Numbered from the stretch's first letter, positions 25,907-35,218 are shown. The stretch is 64,000 nucleotides of DNA from Exiguobacterium sp. Leaf196 (GCF_001423965.1 NZ_LMPV01000006.1:62001-126000), one strand, 5' to 3'. Notes: generated by a model from the sequence alone, not told the origin. Program-made: numbers and translations.

Positions 25907-28603
25907 TTATGGTGTTGTAGAATTCGTAGCGTCGTTTCCACGACCATTATTTCCATTATCATTCGAGTTGTTTCGTTCCGTTGAACCGTTCGAATTGTTT
26001 TGTGCATTCGCACCATCATTTGAATTCGGTGTATCTGTTGACGGTTCATCCGTCGTTGGTTCGTCTGTCGTTGGCTCGTCCGTTGACGGTTCGTCCGTCG
26101 TTGGCTCGTCCGTTGTTGGCTCGTCCGTCGTCGGCTCGTCCGTCGTTGGCTCGTCCGTTGACGGTTCGTCCGTTGACGGTTCGTCCGTTGACGGTTCGTC
26201 CGTTGACGGTTCGTCCGTCGTTGGCTCGTCCGTTGACGGTTCATCCGTCGTTGGTTCATCCGTCGTTGGCTCGTCCGTTGACGGTTTTTCTTCTTCAGGA
26301 TCGGTGACCGTTACCGTCGTCGAGACTGGTCCCGATTTTTCTCCTGACGCTTTCGCTACAACTTGGAATATCGAGCGACCTGGCTTTAATCCACTGATAC
26401 TGATTCGATTCGTCGTACTCGTTCCGACTGTCGATGATTTACCATCAGCATCTGTCATCTTTACTTCAAACGATACATTATCATACCCATTGGCACGAAG
26501 CGCAGCGTCATTGTAGTTCCAAGTCAGTTCACCGCTCTTTTTGTCTTCATCGTAAGATGCTTGTAATCCAGTCGGAGCGGGTACTGTCTTTTTTTCAACG
26601 ACAGGTTCCTTCGTCCCTTTCACGTATAATTCGTTTCCGATACTGAGGACAGAACTTGGTTGTTCAAATGGCGCTGGCGTTCGATCGCGTGTTTTCGTGA
26701 TGAAATCTTTCCAGATTTGCTGTGCCATCGTACTGTTATATGGACCACTGAGTCCGGATCCATTGTTGTTTCCTGATTTTGTTGTTCCTGTCCAGACACT
26801 GATCGAGACATCAGATGTATATCCTGCAAACCAGACATCTTTATAAGCATTAGTTGTCCCTGTCTTACCGGCTGCATCAAACGACAACCCAGCACTTGGG
26901 AACGTACCGCCTGGTTTCAAGACATCACGAAGCATATCCGTCAACATATAAGCTGTGTAGTCTTCCATCGCCTTTTTCGATTTGATTGGTGACTTGATTT
27001 TAGATCCGTCACTGTACTCAATCGATTTAATGACGTGTGGTTTGATATAATCGCCCCCATTACCCAGTGTTGCATAAGCTCCTGCCATCTGAGTCGTATT
27101 AAAACCATGCTTCATCCCACCAATTGCATAAGCTGGTGAAATCGACTCATCGTCTTTCATTTTCAAGCCAGACTTTTCAGCGAATGCTTCGACTGCATCC
27201 CCACCAATTTCTTGGAACGTCTGAATGGCAGGTGTGTTAGCCGAGATTTTCAACCAATGACGAATCGTATTCGTACCACGATATCCATCATAATAGTTTC
27301 CAATCTCTTTTCCGTTGACTTCTGTCGGCTTATCCGTCAATTGTTTCGCAGTCGACCATTTGTCATTTTCGATGGCCGGGCCGTATGCGAAGAATGGTTT
27401 TGCGGATGATCCCGGTTGATGGGGTTCATTTGCATAGTTTCGTCGCGCTGTTCCTTTACCTGGATTTTTACCATCGACGACTGCAAGAATTTCTCCGGTT
27501 TGCGTATTAATTGCCGTAGCAGCCGTTTCAGCATATTCCGGTAATTGAACGATTTGATCTTTTTTGATCGCTTCGTTCATATAGTCATGCATCGGCTTAT
27601 CAATCGACGTATAGATCTTTAACCCTTGACCATAGATATCTTTTCCTTCTAGACCAAAATCATCTTCTAACTCTTTTGATACCATGTCGAAGATGACACT
27701 ATCATATGATTCATCCTTCGTTGACTTCGGCGCCGGATTGATTAATTTCGAAATTGGTTGTTTAACCGCTTTATCTCGTTGCGCTTTTGTAATGACGCCT
27801 GTCGTTTGCATCGCATTGAGGACTTGCGTCTGACGCCATTTCGTTAGCTTCGGAGATCCTTTGATTGGATCATAAGCTGTCGGACGTTGCGGTAATCCCG
27901 CGAGCATTGCAGCTTCCGCATAATTCAACTTATCAACTGATTTATTGAAATAGGCTTTTGAAGCGGTCTGGATGCCAAATGAGTTTTGACCATAGTAGTT
28001 TTTATTCAAGTACATCTCTAAAATCTGATCTTTCGTATAATCCTGCTCTAAGCGGATCGCAAGCCATTGCTCTTGGACTTTCCGTGTGATTGTTTTATCA
28101 AAGCTGAGGAATGATTGTTTGACGACCTGTTGCGTAATCGTCGAAGCGCCTTCAGAACCAAATCCATCGGTGACGTTCGCGATGATGGCACCTCCGAGAC
28201 GGCGGAAATCAATCCCGTTATGCTGATAAAAACGACGGTCCTCGATCGAGATGAATGCGTCCTTAACGACTTCTGGTACTTCATCGATCGACACATATTC
28301 TCGGCTCGTTCCACCTTTTGTGATTTCCTCTTTATTACTTGCATAAATCTTTAACGGTAAAGCATCACGAAGCTCTGCTTCATCAAGCTCAGGTGCCGTA
28401 GCAATCGCATAAGCCGCAAATCCGCCTCCGATCAACATCATCAAGATAAATAATCCGGTAGCAATCAACAATAACTTTTTCCAGAGTGGACCTTTCCCAC
28501 CGGATCCTCCACCTGATTTTTTCTTTTGGGGACGTTTCGTCCGTTTCATCTTTTTTTCAGATGACTTCGTCTCTTCACGACGTGCGACACGACTTCTTTC
28601 CAT
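25907..28603 (-). CDS. ponA: Class A penicillin-binding protein PBP1
   Basis: An 898-residue bifunctional wall synthase. A basic cytoplasmic tail (1-40) is followed by one transmembrane helix (about 43-68). The glycosyltransferase domain has the catalytic EDRRFYQHNG at about 121 and GASTITQQ. The transpeptidase domain has SSAK (about 399), SAN (about 454) and KTG (about 580). A fibronectin type III-like domain spans about 665-765. A low-complexity acidic tail of 17 five-residue repeats is followed by an asparagine-rich end. GGAGAAGGA precedes the ATG. It is downstream of recU as in B. subtilis. Confidence 0.95.
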   Translation of the reverse strand: MERSRVARREETKSSEKKMKRTKRPQKKKSGGGSGGKGPLWKKLLLIATGLFILMMLIGGGFAAYAIATAPELDEAELRDALPLKIYASNKEEITKGGTSREYVSIDEVPEVVKDAFISIEDRRFYQHNGIDFRRLGGAIIANVTDGFGSEGASTITQQVVKQSFLSFDKTITRKVQEQWLAIRLEQDYTKDQILEMYLNKNYYGQNSFGIQTASKAYFNKSVDKLNYAEAAMLAGLPQRPTAYDPIKGSPKLTKWRQTQVLNAMQTTGVITKAQRDKAVKQPISKLINPAPKSTKDESYDSVIFDMVSKELEDDFGLEGKDIYGQGLKIYTSIDKPMHDYMNEAIKKDQIVQLPEYAETAATAINTQTGEILAVVDGKNPGKGTARRNYANEPHQPGSSAKPFFAYGPAIENDKWSTAKQLTDKPTEVNGKEIGNYYDGYRGTNTIRHWLKISANTPAIQTFQEIGGDAVEAFAEKSGLKMKDDESISPAYAIGGMKHGFNTTQMAGAYATLGNGGDYIKPHVIKSIEYSDGSKIKSPIKSKKAMEDYTAYMLTDMLRDVLKPGGTFPSAGLSFDAAGKTGTTNAYKDVWFAGYTSDVSISVWTGTTKSGNNNGSGLSGPYNSTMAQQIWKDFITKTRDRTPAPFEQPSSVLSIGNELYVKGTKEPVVEKKTVPAPTGLQASYDEDKKSGELTWNYNDAALRANGYDNVSFEVKMTDADGKSSTVGTSTTNRISISGLKPGRSIFQVVAKASGEKSGPVSTTVTVTDPEEEKPSTDEPTTDEPTTDEPSTDEPTTDEPSTDEPSTDEPSTDEPSTDEPTTDEPTTDEPTTDEPTTDEPSTDEPTTDEPTTDEPSTDTPNSNDGANAQNNSNGSTERNNSNDNGNNGRGNDATNSTTP
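26027..26281 (-). repeat. 17 tandem 15-base repeats coding for [S/T]TDEP in the PBP tail
   Basis: Exactly 255 bases, 85 codons: 16 copies of S/T-T-D-E-P plus one degenerate copy (STDTP). Copies are nearly identical in DNA and alternate between S and T forms. It produces long open but meaningless frames on the plus strand. Confidence 0.95.
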
Positions 28604-28623
28604 ATGCTATCCTTCTCCTTCAA

Positions 28624-29244
28624 TCAAAAAGTGTCTGAATTGAAATATAGTTCGTCCACTGCCTTTAAATAATCGATAGCAGGGTACGCGCCAGTCTCGA
28701 CTTTGATACCGTCTTGTTCGATGATCGTCAGCGGAATGGATTTCCGTCCGCTTTCGAGTTGATCCCACCAGGGGAACACGTGCTCGACTGAAAGCACATA
28801 TTGCACATTATACAGACTGAATCGAATGATGACAAAACAAATTCCTCCATGTTCGACACATTGACGCATGTGTGCGATTTGATGGGGGTGAAAATTTTTT
28901 ATCGGGAAGGACGTTTTATTCGTCGTCTCCTTCGCTTCGAAATCAATGTATTTTCCACGGTACACGCCATTATAATCAGTCGTCGACGGTTGCTTGAAGT
29001 AGGCTTCCTTAACGACCGCTGCCGACCGTTTCGGATAATCCACTTGAACGATTTGTAACGGAGTGGGTTTCTTGTGAATGATTGCCCGATTATGAGTCAG
29101 ATAAAACGTATTACTTTCATTCAATAATTTTTCGAGCGTCATCCCACGATTTGAAAAGGTTGAATCGGTTGATCGTGCCTTCTTGATTCGGGTTCCGTGC
29201 GACTCGAGTGGCTTTTGAAATTTTTTCCCATTCGGGTAATTCAA
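28624..29244 (-). CDS. recU: Holliday junction resolvase RecU
   Basis: A 206-residue RuvC-like-role nuclease that resolves recombination intermediates in Firmicutes. Conserved stretches [46 protein letters not shown] (active-site D), YIDFEAKET (ExK) and FHPHQIAHM are present. The frame is open 29 codons further, but the family begins at about [12 protein letters not shown] at 29244 with AGGAGGGG seven bases before it gives that N-terminus, so I use it. It is followed 20 bases later by ponA, the conserved recU-ponA operon. Confidence 0.95.
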   Translation of the reverse strand: MNYPNGKKFQKPLESHGTRIKKARSTDSTFSNRGMTLEKLLNESNTFYLTHNRAIIHKKPTPLQIVQVDYPKRSAAVVKEAYFKQPSTTDYNGVYRGKYIDFEAKETTNKTSFPIKNFHPHQIAHMRQCVEHGGICFVIIRFSLYNVQYVLSVEHVFPWWDQLESGRKSIPLTIIEQDGIKVETGAYPAIDYLKAVDELYFNSDTF

Positions 29245-29324
29245 AACGATTCCCCTCCTATCGCGTTTATTGTACCATGATATGTGATTGTACCGTATCG
29301 GCCGAGAGGAGTAGTTAAAAACCA

Positions 29325-29627
29325 ATGACAATTGAACCGTTATTACAAGAGATTGAACGTATATATCAAGAAGGACGTGCCGGAACCGAATATGACTTCA
29401 ATCGAGACGTCGTACCGTTCGTCGAACGAGCAGATCAACTGATTGCGCAGTGGCAAATGAATGCCCAAGATAGTCCTTACTTACGTCCGAGCATGGTCGA
29501 AAGTGCTGTGGATCAACTGAAGCAGATTTCTGTCCAAGCCTTTCAGCCGAAGACGAGTCTGAAACGTTTCAATGAAACGATTAAATCCGTCCGCTATATC
29601 GATCGATTGATGAATGGCGAAGAATAA
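29325..29627 (+). CDS. yppE: YppE family protein (DUF1798)
   Basis: A 100-residue, all-helical soluble protein matching the YppE/DUF1798 family of the Bacillales, a four-helix-bundle-like protein without known function. Recognisable stretches are [16 protein letters not shown] and a C-terminal [12 protein letters not shown] start; GAGAGGAG lies about 13 bases before it, longer than usual. It is divergent from recU, in the same neighbourhood as B. subtilis yppE. Confidence 0.8.
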   Translation: MTIEPLLQEIERIYQEGRAGTEYDFNRDVVPFVERADQLIAQWQMNAQDSPYLRPSMVESAVDQLKQISVQAFQPKTSLKRFNETIKSVRYIDRLMNGEE

Positions 29628-29632
29628 TAATT

Positions 29633-29653
29633 AAAAACAGGAATTATCTTCCT
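29633..29653 (-). terminator. Minus-strand terminator-like hairpin beyond yppE
   Basis: Minus strand AGGAA-gataa-TTCCT then GTTTTTAATT. It points away from the yppE direction and has no T-run on the plus strand, so it implies a minus-strand transcript. Confidence 0.45.
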
Positions 29654-29767
29654 TGAGTCGAACACCTAATCTATAAGGGAATGTTTCACCGGTTTCACTT
29701 GCCAGGCTATAGCTTTTCAGTCGCCTAGCGTGTAAAGTGGCATCAAGAGCATTTCTTTCTTAAGACT
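29633..29767 (-). ncRNA. Possible structured RNA between yppE and the DUF3800 gene
   Basis: On the minus strand: a GATAAT box near 29775, then UCUUGA (29749-29744) able to pair with UCAAGG (29656-29651), an inner CACUU/AAGUG stem and a GCUAGGC/GCCUGGC hairpin, then a GUGAAAC duplicate, ending in the terminator-like hairpin at 29633-29653. It does not match any RNA family I know, including RNase P, 6S, SRP RNA or tmRNA. It could instead be a plus-strand leader of the DUF3800 gene. No coding frame is convincing here. Inference from hand folding only. Confidence 0.3.
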
Positions 29768-29799
29768 GTGTAATTATCGTGCAATTGGAGGAGATTCAT

Positions 29800-30714
29800 T
29801 TGAACAAACGGGTACAATCGAACGTCAAAGGCGTTGATGTCAAAGGATTTCCTAAGAACTCAACCCCTGCCCCGAAGAAATACATCATGTTCGTTGACGA
29901 GACGGGAACACCTAAGGGGAATACACAATTCAATCTAACAGGTGTCTTGATGGAATATAAATATGCCATCGATTCGGATGAGACGGGCGAACCGAGTCCG
30001 CTTCGTCAACGTTTGATGGACTTCAAGGCAAAAGTCTTTGAGGATCCACATATTCCGCTTCATCTCAAAGAAATTTTAAAAGCCGAACATCCATATGGAA
30101 AAGAAGACGGGATCACGATCGATATGTTGCGTCACTTCTGGATTGCCTTACCGGAATTTTTAGTTGATATCGATTGTACGATCGTCAGTGTCGAAGTCGA
30201 TAAACAGAAGCTGCAAGACTTCTTCTCGACACCGAAGGATCCGTATGTCGTTGCCTTCGCTCATCTGATGAAATCGTTCTATTCCTTCCTTGATGAGACA
30301 GAAGCGACGAGTGCACGTGTTGTGCTTGAAAGTCGTGATGATTATCAGAACTTGCTGATTCAAAAGGCATTCTTCGATATTTTCAATTCAGGAACGGTCC
30401 ATCTCGACGTTGAAAAAAGCCGTCAAAAAATCAAGGGCTTCATCTTTGCTGAAAAAGACAGCGACCTCTACCAATCTGGTCTTGAGATTGCCGATTTGGT
30501 CTGCTTACCTTTGTCCCGCGTCCGTCGTGGTGTCATCGAGGTAAAACCACGGTTTGTCCATTATGGGGACGAAAACCGGATTTTTAAAGCCATCAAAGAT
30601 AAAATTTACATTCGCCGCGATAGCCCGGACCAAGATTTCCGAAACTGGGGTTTCAAAAAAGTACCGATCACGAAAAAGCGTCGTGAATGGTCCGATACCC
30701 CTTGGAATGGTTGA
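29800..30714 (+). CDS. DUF3800 domain protein
   Basis: A 304-residue soluble protein with the DUF3800 hallmarks: IMFVDETGTP near residue 30 (acidic pair on the first strand) and a C-terminal LYQSGLEIADLVCLPLSR-like segment (the QxADxxxx pattern). The family is thought to have an RNase H-like fold and occurs in phages, islands and near defence genes, without a proven activity. TTG start at 29800 after GGAGGAG, in preference to a GTG seven codons earlier. It sits alone between yppE and nth, where the related order has other genes. Confidence 0.75.
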   Translation: MNKRVQSNVKGVDVKGFPKNSTPAPKKYIMFVDETGTPKGNTQFNLTGVLMEYKYAIDSDETGEPSPLRQRLMDFKAKVFEDPHIPLHLKEILKAEHPYGKEDGITIDMLRHFWIALPEFLVDIDCTIVSVEVDKQKLQDFFSTPKDPYVVAFAHLMKSFYSFLDETEATSARVVLESRDDYQNLLIQKAFFDIFNSGTVHLDVEKSRQKIKGFIFAEKDSDLYQSGLEIADLVCLPLSRVRRGVIEVKPRFVHYGDENRIFKAIKDKIYIRRDSPDQDFRNWGFKKVPITKKRREWSDTPWNG

Positions 30715-30720
30715 TGACTC

Positions 30721-30755
30721 AAAAAAAGTGGATCCGATAGGGATCCACTTTTTTT
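30721..30755. terminator. Bidirectional terminator between DUF3800 gene and nth
   Basis: AAAAAAAGTGGATCC / GGATCCACTTTTTTT with a five-base loop. Confidence 0.92.
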
Positions 30756-31410
30756 ATGGTGTCGCTAATCCTTTTGTCCGCTTTTTCCCTTCTCGACACA
30801 TGTCGAGTAACGGGCAAGCTTCACAGTTCGGACGTTGTGCCTTACAGTGATAACGTCCAAAGAAGATGAATTGATGATGGAGTTTTGACCAACGTTCTCG
30901 TTTGAAACGGCGCATGAGTGTCGCTTCAACCTGTGTGACATTATCCTTCCACCGACAGATTCCGAGACGTTTCGAGACGCGCTCGACATGTGTATCAACC
31001 GCAAATGCCGGGACATCGAAGGCGACAGACAAGACGACGTTCGCCGTTTTACGCCCGACACCAGGTAATGCTTCAAGTCCGGCTCGTTCCGTCGGGACTT
31101 CACCATCGTGTTGCGCAAGAAGTTGTGCCGCCAGTGCCTTGATGTTTTTTGCTTTATTCCGGTATAATCCAAGTCGTTTGATCTTGTCCTCGATTTCCTC
31201 AACCGGCGCCGCAGCAAGTGAAGCAGGATCCGGATACGCAGCAAATAATCCAGGCGTCACCTGATTGACGAGTACGTCGGTCGCTTGCGCACTCAGTGCG
31301 ACCGCGACGACCAGTTCAAACGGATTGCGGTGAATCAACTCGCAAAATGCATCCGGAAACATCTCTTCTAACGTCGCTTCAATCCGATCGATTTCAGCTT
31401 TCCGTAACAT
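30754..31410 (-). CDS. nth: Endonuclease III
   Basis: A 218-residue DNA glycosylase/AP lyase removing oxidised pyrimidines. The helix-hairpin-helix LPGVGRKTANVV supplies the catalytic lysine, and VDTHVERV the aspartate. The C-terminal cysteines follow the C-x6-C-x2-C-x5-C iron-sulfur spacing (CKAQRPNCEACPLLDMC). It is four bases downstream of dnaD, the conserved dnaD-nth pair. Confidence 0.96.
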   Translation of the reverse strand: MLRKAEIDRIEATLEEMFPDAFCELIHRNPFELVVAVALSAQATDVLVNQVTPGLFAAYPDPASLAAAPVEEIEDKIKRLGLYRNKAKNIKALAAQLLAQHDGEVPTERAGLEALPGVGRKTANVVLSVAFDVPAFAVDTHVERVSKRLGICRWKDNVTQVEATLMRRFKRERWSKLHHQFIFFGRYHCKAQRPNCEACPLLDMCREGKKRTKGLATP

Positions 31411-31414
31411 CTAC

Positions 31415-31993
31415 TCAGCCTCCTCGCCCGGCAAGATCCTCAAGTGTCTTGATGCCTTCGCGTTCCCATGTTCGTAAAATTTGATTGATATAAGTCATCT
31501 TGCGAACGTTATGATAGACCGCTTCTCGAAGTGCAGCGAGCACCAGCTCTTCCGAAATGTTCTCGATCGTCAACCACTGAATGATTTGCTCCATCTGAAA
31601 CGGTGACATCATCCCGAGTTCCCGCTCGAATTGTTGGAAGACGGATGGGTTGATTGTATCAAAGTTCGGTGCTTCCTGTTCCGGTGGTGCCATCAGTTTT
31701 TCGTAAAGCGGTACAAGCGAATAACGTTCTGATCCGTTGACGTTCTCCATCGCTAGTAATCCTTTTTGTAATAAACCGAGTGTCGTCTCGATTGTTTCCG
31801 TCTCGGATAGTCCAAGTCGATTACTTAACTCTTCCGGAGACGGCATCTCCATGCCTTCCGCCCGACAGGCAAACAGTTGACCAATTAACGTGAACTCGAC
31901 AAAACTGATACCTAATCGTTTCGCCTCGGTGAACAACCGTTTTGGTAAGACGACCGTCCCTTCCTCGAATAATTGCACTAAATTATGATTCAT
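31415..31993 (-). CDS. dnaD: DNA replication initiation protein DnaD
   Basis: A 192-residue protein that helps load the helicase at oriC and restart forks. The N-terminal winged-helix part (about 1-90, LSNRLGLSETETIETTLGLL) is followed by the DnaB/DnaD C-terminal domain (about 110-185) with its conserved QWLTIENISEELVLAALREA. Start chosen at 31993, seven bases after GAGGAA; an ATG frame 10 codons longer lacks an RBS. Between asnS and nth as in B. subtilis. Confidence 0.93.
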   Translation of the reverse strand: MNHNLVQLFEEGTVVLPKRLFTEAKRLGISFVEFTLIGQLFACRAEGMEMPSPEELSNRLGLSETETIETTLGLLQKGLLAMENVNGSERYSLVPLYEKLMAPPEQEAPNFDTINPSVFQQFERELGMMSPFQMEQIIQWLTIENISEELVLAALREAVYHNVRKMTYINQILRTWEREGIKTLEDLAGRGG

Positions 31994-32026
31994 CGTAATT
32001 CCTCGATTCTCTAGTCTAAACAAGAA

Positions 32027-32053
32027 ATCGACCCGTCGAGACGATGGGTCGAT
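32027..32053 (-). terminator. Terminator or attenuator between asnS and dnaD
   Basis: ATCGACCC / GGGTCGAT stem, 11-base loop, then TTTCTTGTTT on the minus strand. Partial read-through into dnaD is likely. Confidence 0.55.
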
Positions 32054-32068
32054 GTTTTTCCTTACTGC

Positions 32069-33367
32069 TTATGGATAGAGGCGGTTCAGCAGACGTGGGA
32101 ACGGAATCGTTTCCCGAACGTGCTCGACGCCTGTAATCCAAGCAACTGTCCGCTCCAAACCAAGACCGAAGCCACTGTGTGGAACAGAACCGTATTGACG
32201 TGTTTCAAGATACCATTTATAGGCACCCGTCTCATCAAGACCATGTTTCTTCATCTCAGCGAGAAGTTTGTCATGATCTTCTTCACGTTGTGAACCACCG
32301 ACGATTTCCCCGTATCCTTCAGGGGCAATCAAATCATCACATAAAACGAAATCTGGGTTTTCCGGATCTTCTTTCATGTAGAACGGCTTAATTGCTTTTG
32401 GCCAATGCGTGATGAAGACAGGGCGCGCAAAGCTGTTTGCGATCGCTGTCTCATGTGGTGCACCAAAATCATCCCCGAATTCGATATCGTCGAATCCTTG
32501 CTCTTTGAGCATGTCGATTGCTTCTGTATACTTGACGCGTGGGAACGGTGCTTTAATGTTTTCAAGGACCGTCAAGTCACGTCCAAGCAACTCAAGCTCC
32601 GCACGGCAGTTCTTCAGTGCCGATTGCACGAGGTGCGAGACGTAATTTTCTTGGACTTCGAGGTTCATCTCGTGATCGTGGAATGCCATCTCCGGCTCCA
32701 TCATCCAGAATTCGATCAAGTGACGACGTGTTTTTGATTTTTCAGCACGGAACGTCGGACCGAACGAGAAGACCTTTCCAAGTGCCATTGCTGCCGCTTC
32801 CATGTAGAGCTGACCAGATTGTGAAAGATATGCATCTTCATCGAAATATTTCGTATGGAACAATTCTGTTGTTCCTTCTGGCGCACTACCTGTTAAGATT
32901 GGCGGATCCACTTTGATGAATCCTTCTTGGTTGAAAAATTCGTACGTCGCACGAATCAATTCATTCCGAACGACCATGACCGCATGCTGACGCTTTGAAC
33001 GTAACCAGAGGTGACGGTTATCCATCAAGAAATCCGTTCCGTGTGCTTTTGGTGTAATCGGATAATCGATCGCTTCATGGATGACTTCGATTTTTGAAAT
33101 TTCCATTTCATGACCGATCGCTGTCCGACCGCCATCTGATTTGATGACACCTGTTACCCAAAGTGATGATTCCTGTGTTAAGCCTTTTGCTTGTTTAAAT
33201 AAGTCTTCGCCGACCGTTTCTTTAACGACGACACCCTGCATGAATCCAGAGCCATCCCGAAGTTGGAGGAAGGCGATTTTACCACTCGAGCGTTTGTTTG
33301 CTAACCAACACCCAATCGTCACTTCTTCTCCTACATATTTATTTACATCCCGAATCATTGTTTTCAA
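32069..33367 (-). CDS. asnS: Asparaginyl-tRNA synthetase
   Basis: A 432-residue class II synthetase charging tRNA-Asn. An N-terminal OB-fold anticodon domain (about 1-100) precedes the catalytic core with motif 2 [19 protein letters not shown] and motif 3 [18 protein letters not shown] start at 33367 has AGAGGATG at proper spacing, and the ATG three codons later is too far from it. No T-box leader was found upstream; it follows aspB closely, as in B. subtilis. Confidence 0.96.
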   Translation of the reverse strand: MKTMIRDVNKYVGEEVTIGCWLANKRSSGKIAFLQLRDGSGFMQGVVVKETVGEDLFKQAKGLTQESSLWVTGVIKSDGGRTAIGHEMEISKIEVIHEAIDYPITPKAHGTDFLMDNRHLWLRSKRQHAVMVVRNELIRATYEFFNQEGFIKVDPPILTGSAPEGTTELFHTKYFDEDAYLSQSGQLYMEAAAMALGKVFSFGPTFRAEKSKTRRHLIEFWMMEPEMAFHDHEMNLEVQENYVSHLVQSALKNCRAELELLGRDLTVLENIKAPFPRVKYTEAIDMLKEQGFDDIEFGDDFGAPHETAIANSFARPVFITHWPKAIKPFYMKEDPENPDFVLCDDLIAPEGYGEIVGGSQREEDHDKLLAEMKKHGLDETGAYKWYLETRQYGSVPHSGFGLGLERTVAWITGVEHVRETIPFPRLLNRLYP

Positions 33368-33387
33368 CAGTCAACATCCTCTCTCTA

Positions 33388-34569
33388 TTAAACGGCTGTA
33401 TGGGCCGTGATGAATCCTTCAATCCGGTCGAGTGCCTCTAAGACACGTGCCGGATCCGTTGCATAAGATAGGCGGACATAGTCCGGTGCACCAAATCCTG
33501 AACCTGGAATTAAGGCAACCTTCGCTTCAGATAAAACAGCTGTACACCAGTCATCGACATTATCGAATCCACACATCTCAGCAGCTTGCTTTGCATGTGG
33601 GAACAAGTAAAATGCCCCTTCCGGCTTCAGACACGTCAATCCTTTAATCTCGATGAGTCGTGCGTAGATTTTTTCAAGTCGTTCTTCAAAGATGACACGC
33701 ATCGCTTCGACCGGTGCATCACCCTCTGCATACGCAGCAACCGATGCTGCTTGCGCAATCGATGTCGGATTCGACGTTGAATGGCTCGCTAAGTTCGTCA
33801 TCGCTGCGATGATATCTTTAGGTCCAATCGCATACCCGATCCGCCAGCCTGTCATCGCATGTGATTTTGAGACACCATTGATGATGACCGTCCGTTCGCG
33901 CATTTCTGGTAAGGACGCGATCGAGATATGTGTCACACCGTTATAGAGCAACTTTTCATAAATCTCGTCACTGATGACGAGTAAATCGTGCTTGATTGCA
34001 ACATCTGCTACCATCTCAAGCTCTTCTTTCGAATAAACCATCCCCGTCGGATTCGATGGTGAATTCAAGACAAGTGCTTTCGTCTTCGGAGTGATATGTT
34101 GCTCGAGCAATTCCCGTGTCACTTTGAAGCGAGACGATTCGTCCGTCTCGAGAATGACAGGGACACCGTCACTGAGTTTAATTTGCTCTGGATAACTGAC
34201 CCAGTATGGTGCTGGGACGATGACTTCATCGCCTGGGTCGAGAATCGCTTGGAACAATGTCGAGAGCGCATGCTTTGCGCCAGAAGCGACCATGACTTCT
34301 GAACGTTCATATGGCATCCATAAGTCACGGCGTGTTTTTTCAATGATCGCATCCTTCAAGGCAACCGTTCCGCCAGACGGCGTGTATTTCGTATCGCCTG
34401 CTTCTGCTGCCTCGAATGCTGCTTGAATGATGAATTCCGGTGTATTGAAGTCGGGCTCTCCCGCACCTAAACCGATGATGTCTTGACCTTCTTCACGTAG
34501 TGCCTTAGCTTTCGCAGTGATGGCTAGAGTCGTAGATGGTGTCAATTGTCGTACGCGTTTCGATAACAT
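33388..34569 (-). CDS. aspB: Aspartate aminotransferase
   Basis: A 393-residue PLP-dependent class I aminotransferase linking oxaloacetate and aspartate. NSPSNPTGMVYSKEEL and the PLP lysine in GVSKSHAMTGWRIGYA are clear. Start at the ATG with AAAGGGAG eight bases before it. It precedes asnS, so aspartate synthesis is linked to asparaginyl-tRNA formation in one operon (ypmA-ypmB-aspB-asnS). Confidence 0.94.
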   Translation of the reverse strand: MLSKRVRQLTPSTTLAITAKAKALREEGQDIIGLGAGEPDFNTPEFIIQAAFEAAEAGDTKYTPSGGTVALKDAIIEKTRRDLWMPYERSEVMVASGAKHALSTLFQAILDPGDEVIVPAPYWVSYPEQIKLSDGVPVILETDESSRFKVTRELLEQHITPKTKALVLNSPSNPTGMVYSKEELEMVADVAIKHDLLVISDEIYEKLLYNGVTHISIASLPEMRERTVIINGVSKSHAMTGWRIGYAIGPKDIIAAMTNLASHSTSNPTSIAQAASVAAYAEGDAPVEAMRVIFEERLEKIYARLIEIKGLTCLKPEGAFYLFPHAKQAAEMCGFDNVDDWCTAVLSEAKVALIPGSGFGAPDYVRLSYATDPARVLEALDRIEGFITAHTAV

Positions 34570-34583
34570 GTCGCCCACTCCCT

Positions 34584-35051
34584 TTACTTAATTCGTAATC
34601 GTTTGATGAAAGAACCTTCTTGATACGTGTAATACGAATAATCATAGCCTGTCTTCGTCTTTGAAACGATCTCAATGACAGCACGGTCCTCAAAACCGTA
34701 TTTAGCAGACACGATATCTCCGAGTTCCGGATGATCCGCGATGACCGTTTTAATGGCAATACCATCAGCAACTGGTCGCGTCTCAATCGTTCCTTTTTCC
34801 GGAACAAACGCCCGTACCGCCTGTCCACTCTGCTTCATCGTAAAAACGACATATTGGCGTTTTCCGCTAAAGACAGATTCGAACCGGACGTCTGTCGGCT
34901 TTAGTTCTTTTTTCAGACGCGTCTCTGCTTGTTCCGCGACGCTCTGTTCTCGGTCTTTTGCCTCAGCGATCGTCACCTGATAAACAGCTGTTCCAAGAAC
35001 AGCCAAGATGAGGAGTGCACTCAGTAGAGCAAGCGTGACTTTCCACTTCAT
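34584..35051 (-). CDS. ypmB: YpmB family protein
   Basis: A 155-residue single-span protein: an N-terminal helix (VTLALLSALLILAVLGTAVY) anchors a PepSY-like extracellular domain (about 30-155). The ypmA-ypmB-aspB arrangement matches B. subtilis. Function is unknown, possibly modulation of an extracellular protease or wall enzyme by analogy to PepSY domains. It overlaps the ypmA stop by four bases. Confidence 0.85.
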   Translation of the reverse strand: MKWKVTLALLSALLILAVLGTAVYQVTIAEAKDREQSVAEQAETRLKKELKPTDVRFESVFSGKRQYVVFTMKQSGQAVRAFVPEKGTIETRPVADGIAIKTVIADHPELGDIVSAKYGFEDRAVIEIVSKTKTGYDYSYYTYQEGSFIKRLRIK

Positions 35052-35218
35052 GTGCGATAGATGGTGAAAACCATCTGCTCCTTGTCTTTTTCATCGAGAG
35101 CAAGACCGAACATTAAATCTTCCGTTTTCAGCGTCCGGTTCAATAAGTCGACGATTTTATACGTATCGTCATGGCGGTTCACTTTGACGGTCGCAAGTGT
35201 TTCAATTTTTGAATCCAT
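35048..35218 (-). CDS. ypmA: YpmA family small protein (DUF4264)
   Basis: A 56-residue soluble protein with the conserved LATVKVNRHDDTYKIVDLLN segment and FTIYRT C-terminus of YpmA. Start at 35218, where GGGAGGAC lies nine bases ahead; the longer frame begins before that RBS. Function unknown. First gene of the ypmA-ypmB-aspB-asnS unit. Confidence 0.8.
   Translation of the reverse strand: MDSKIETLATVKVNRHDDTYKIVDLLNRTLKTEDLMFGLALDEKDKEQMVFTIYRT

Noticed and set aside
26027-26281. CRISPR-like array
   Set aside because: Repeats are contiguous 15-base coding units without spacers, in frame inside ponA.
25752-26516. Long plus-strand ORF with SSVVG-type repeats opposite ponA
   Set aside because: It is the complement of the [S/T]TDEP repeat and has no RBS or homology.
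29628-29799. RNase P RNA, 6S, SRP RNA or tmRNA in the yppE-DUF3800 gap
   Set aside because: Too short for rnpB or tmRNA, and lacks the known conserved sequences of each.
33368-33387. T-box leader before asnS
   Set aside because: Only about 20 bases separate aspB and asnS and no T-box core sequence is present.
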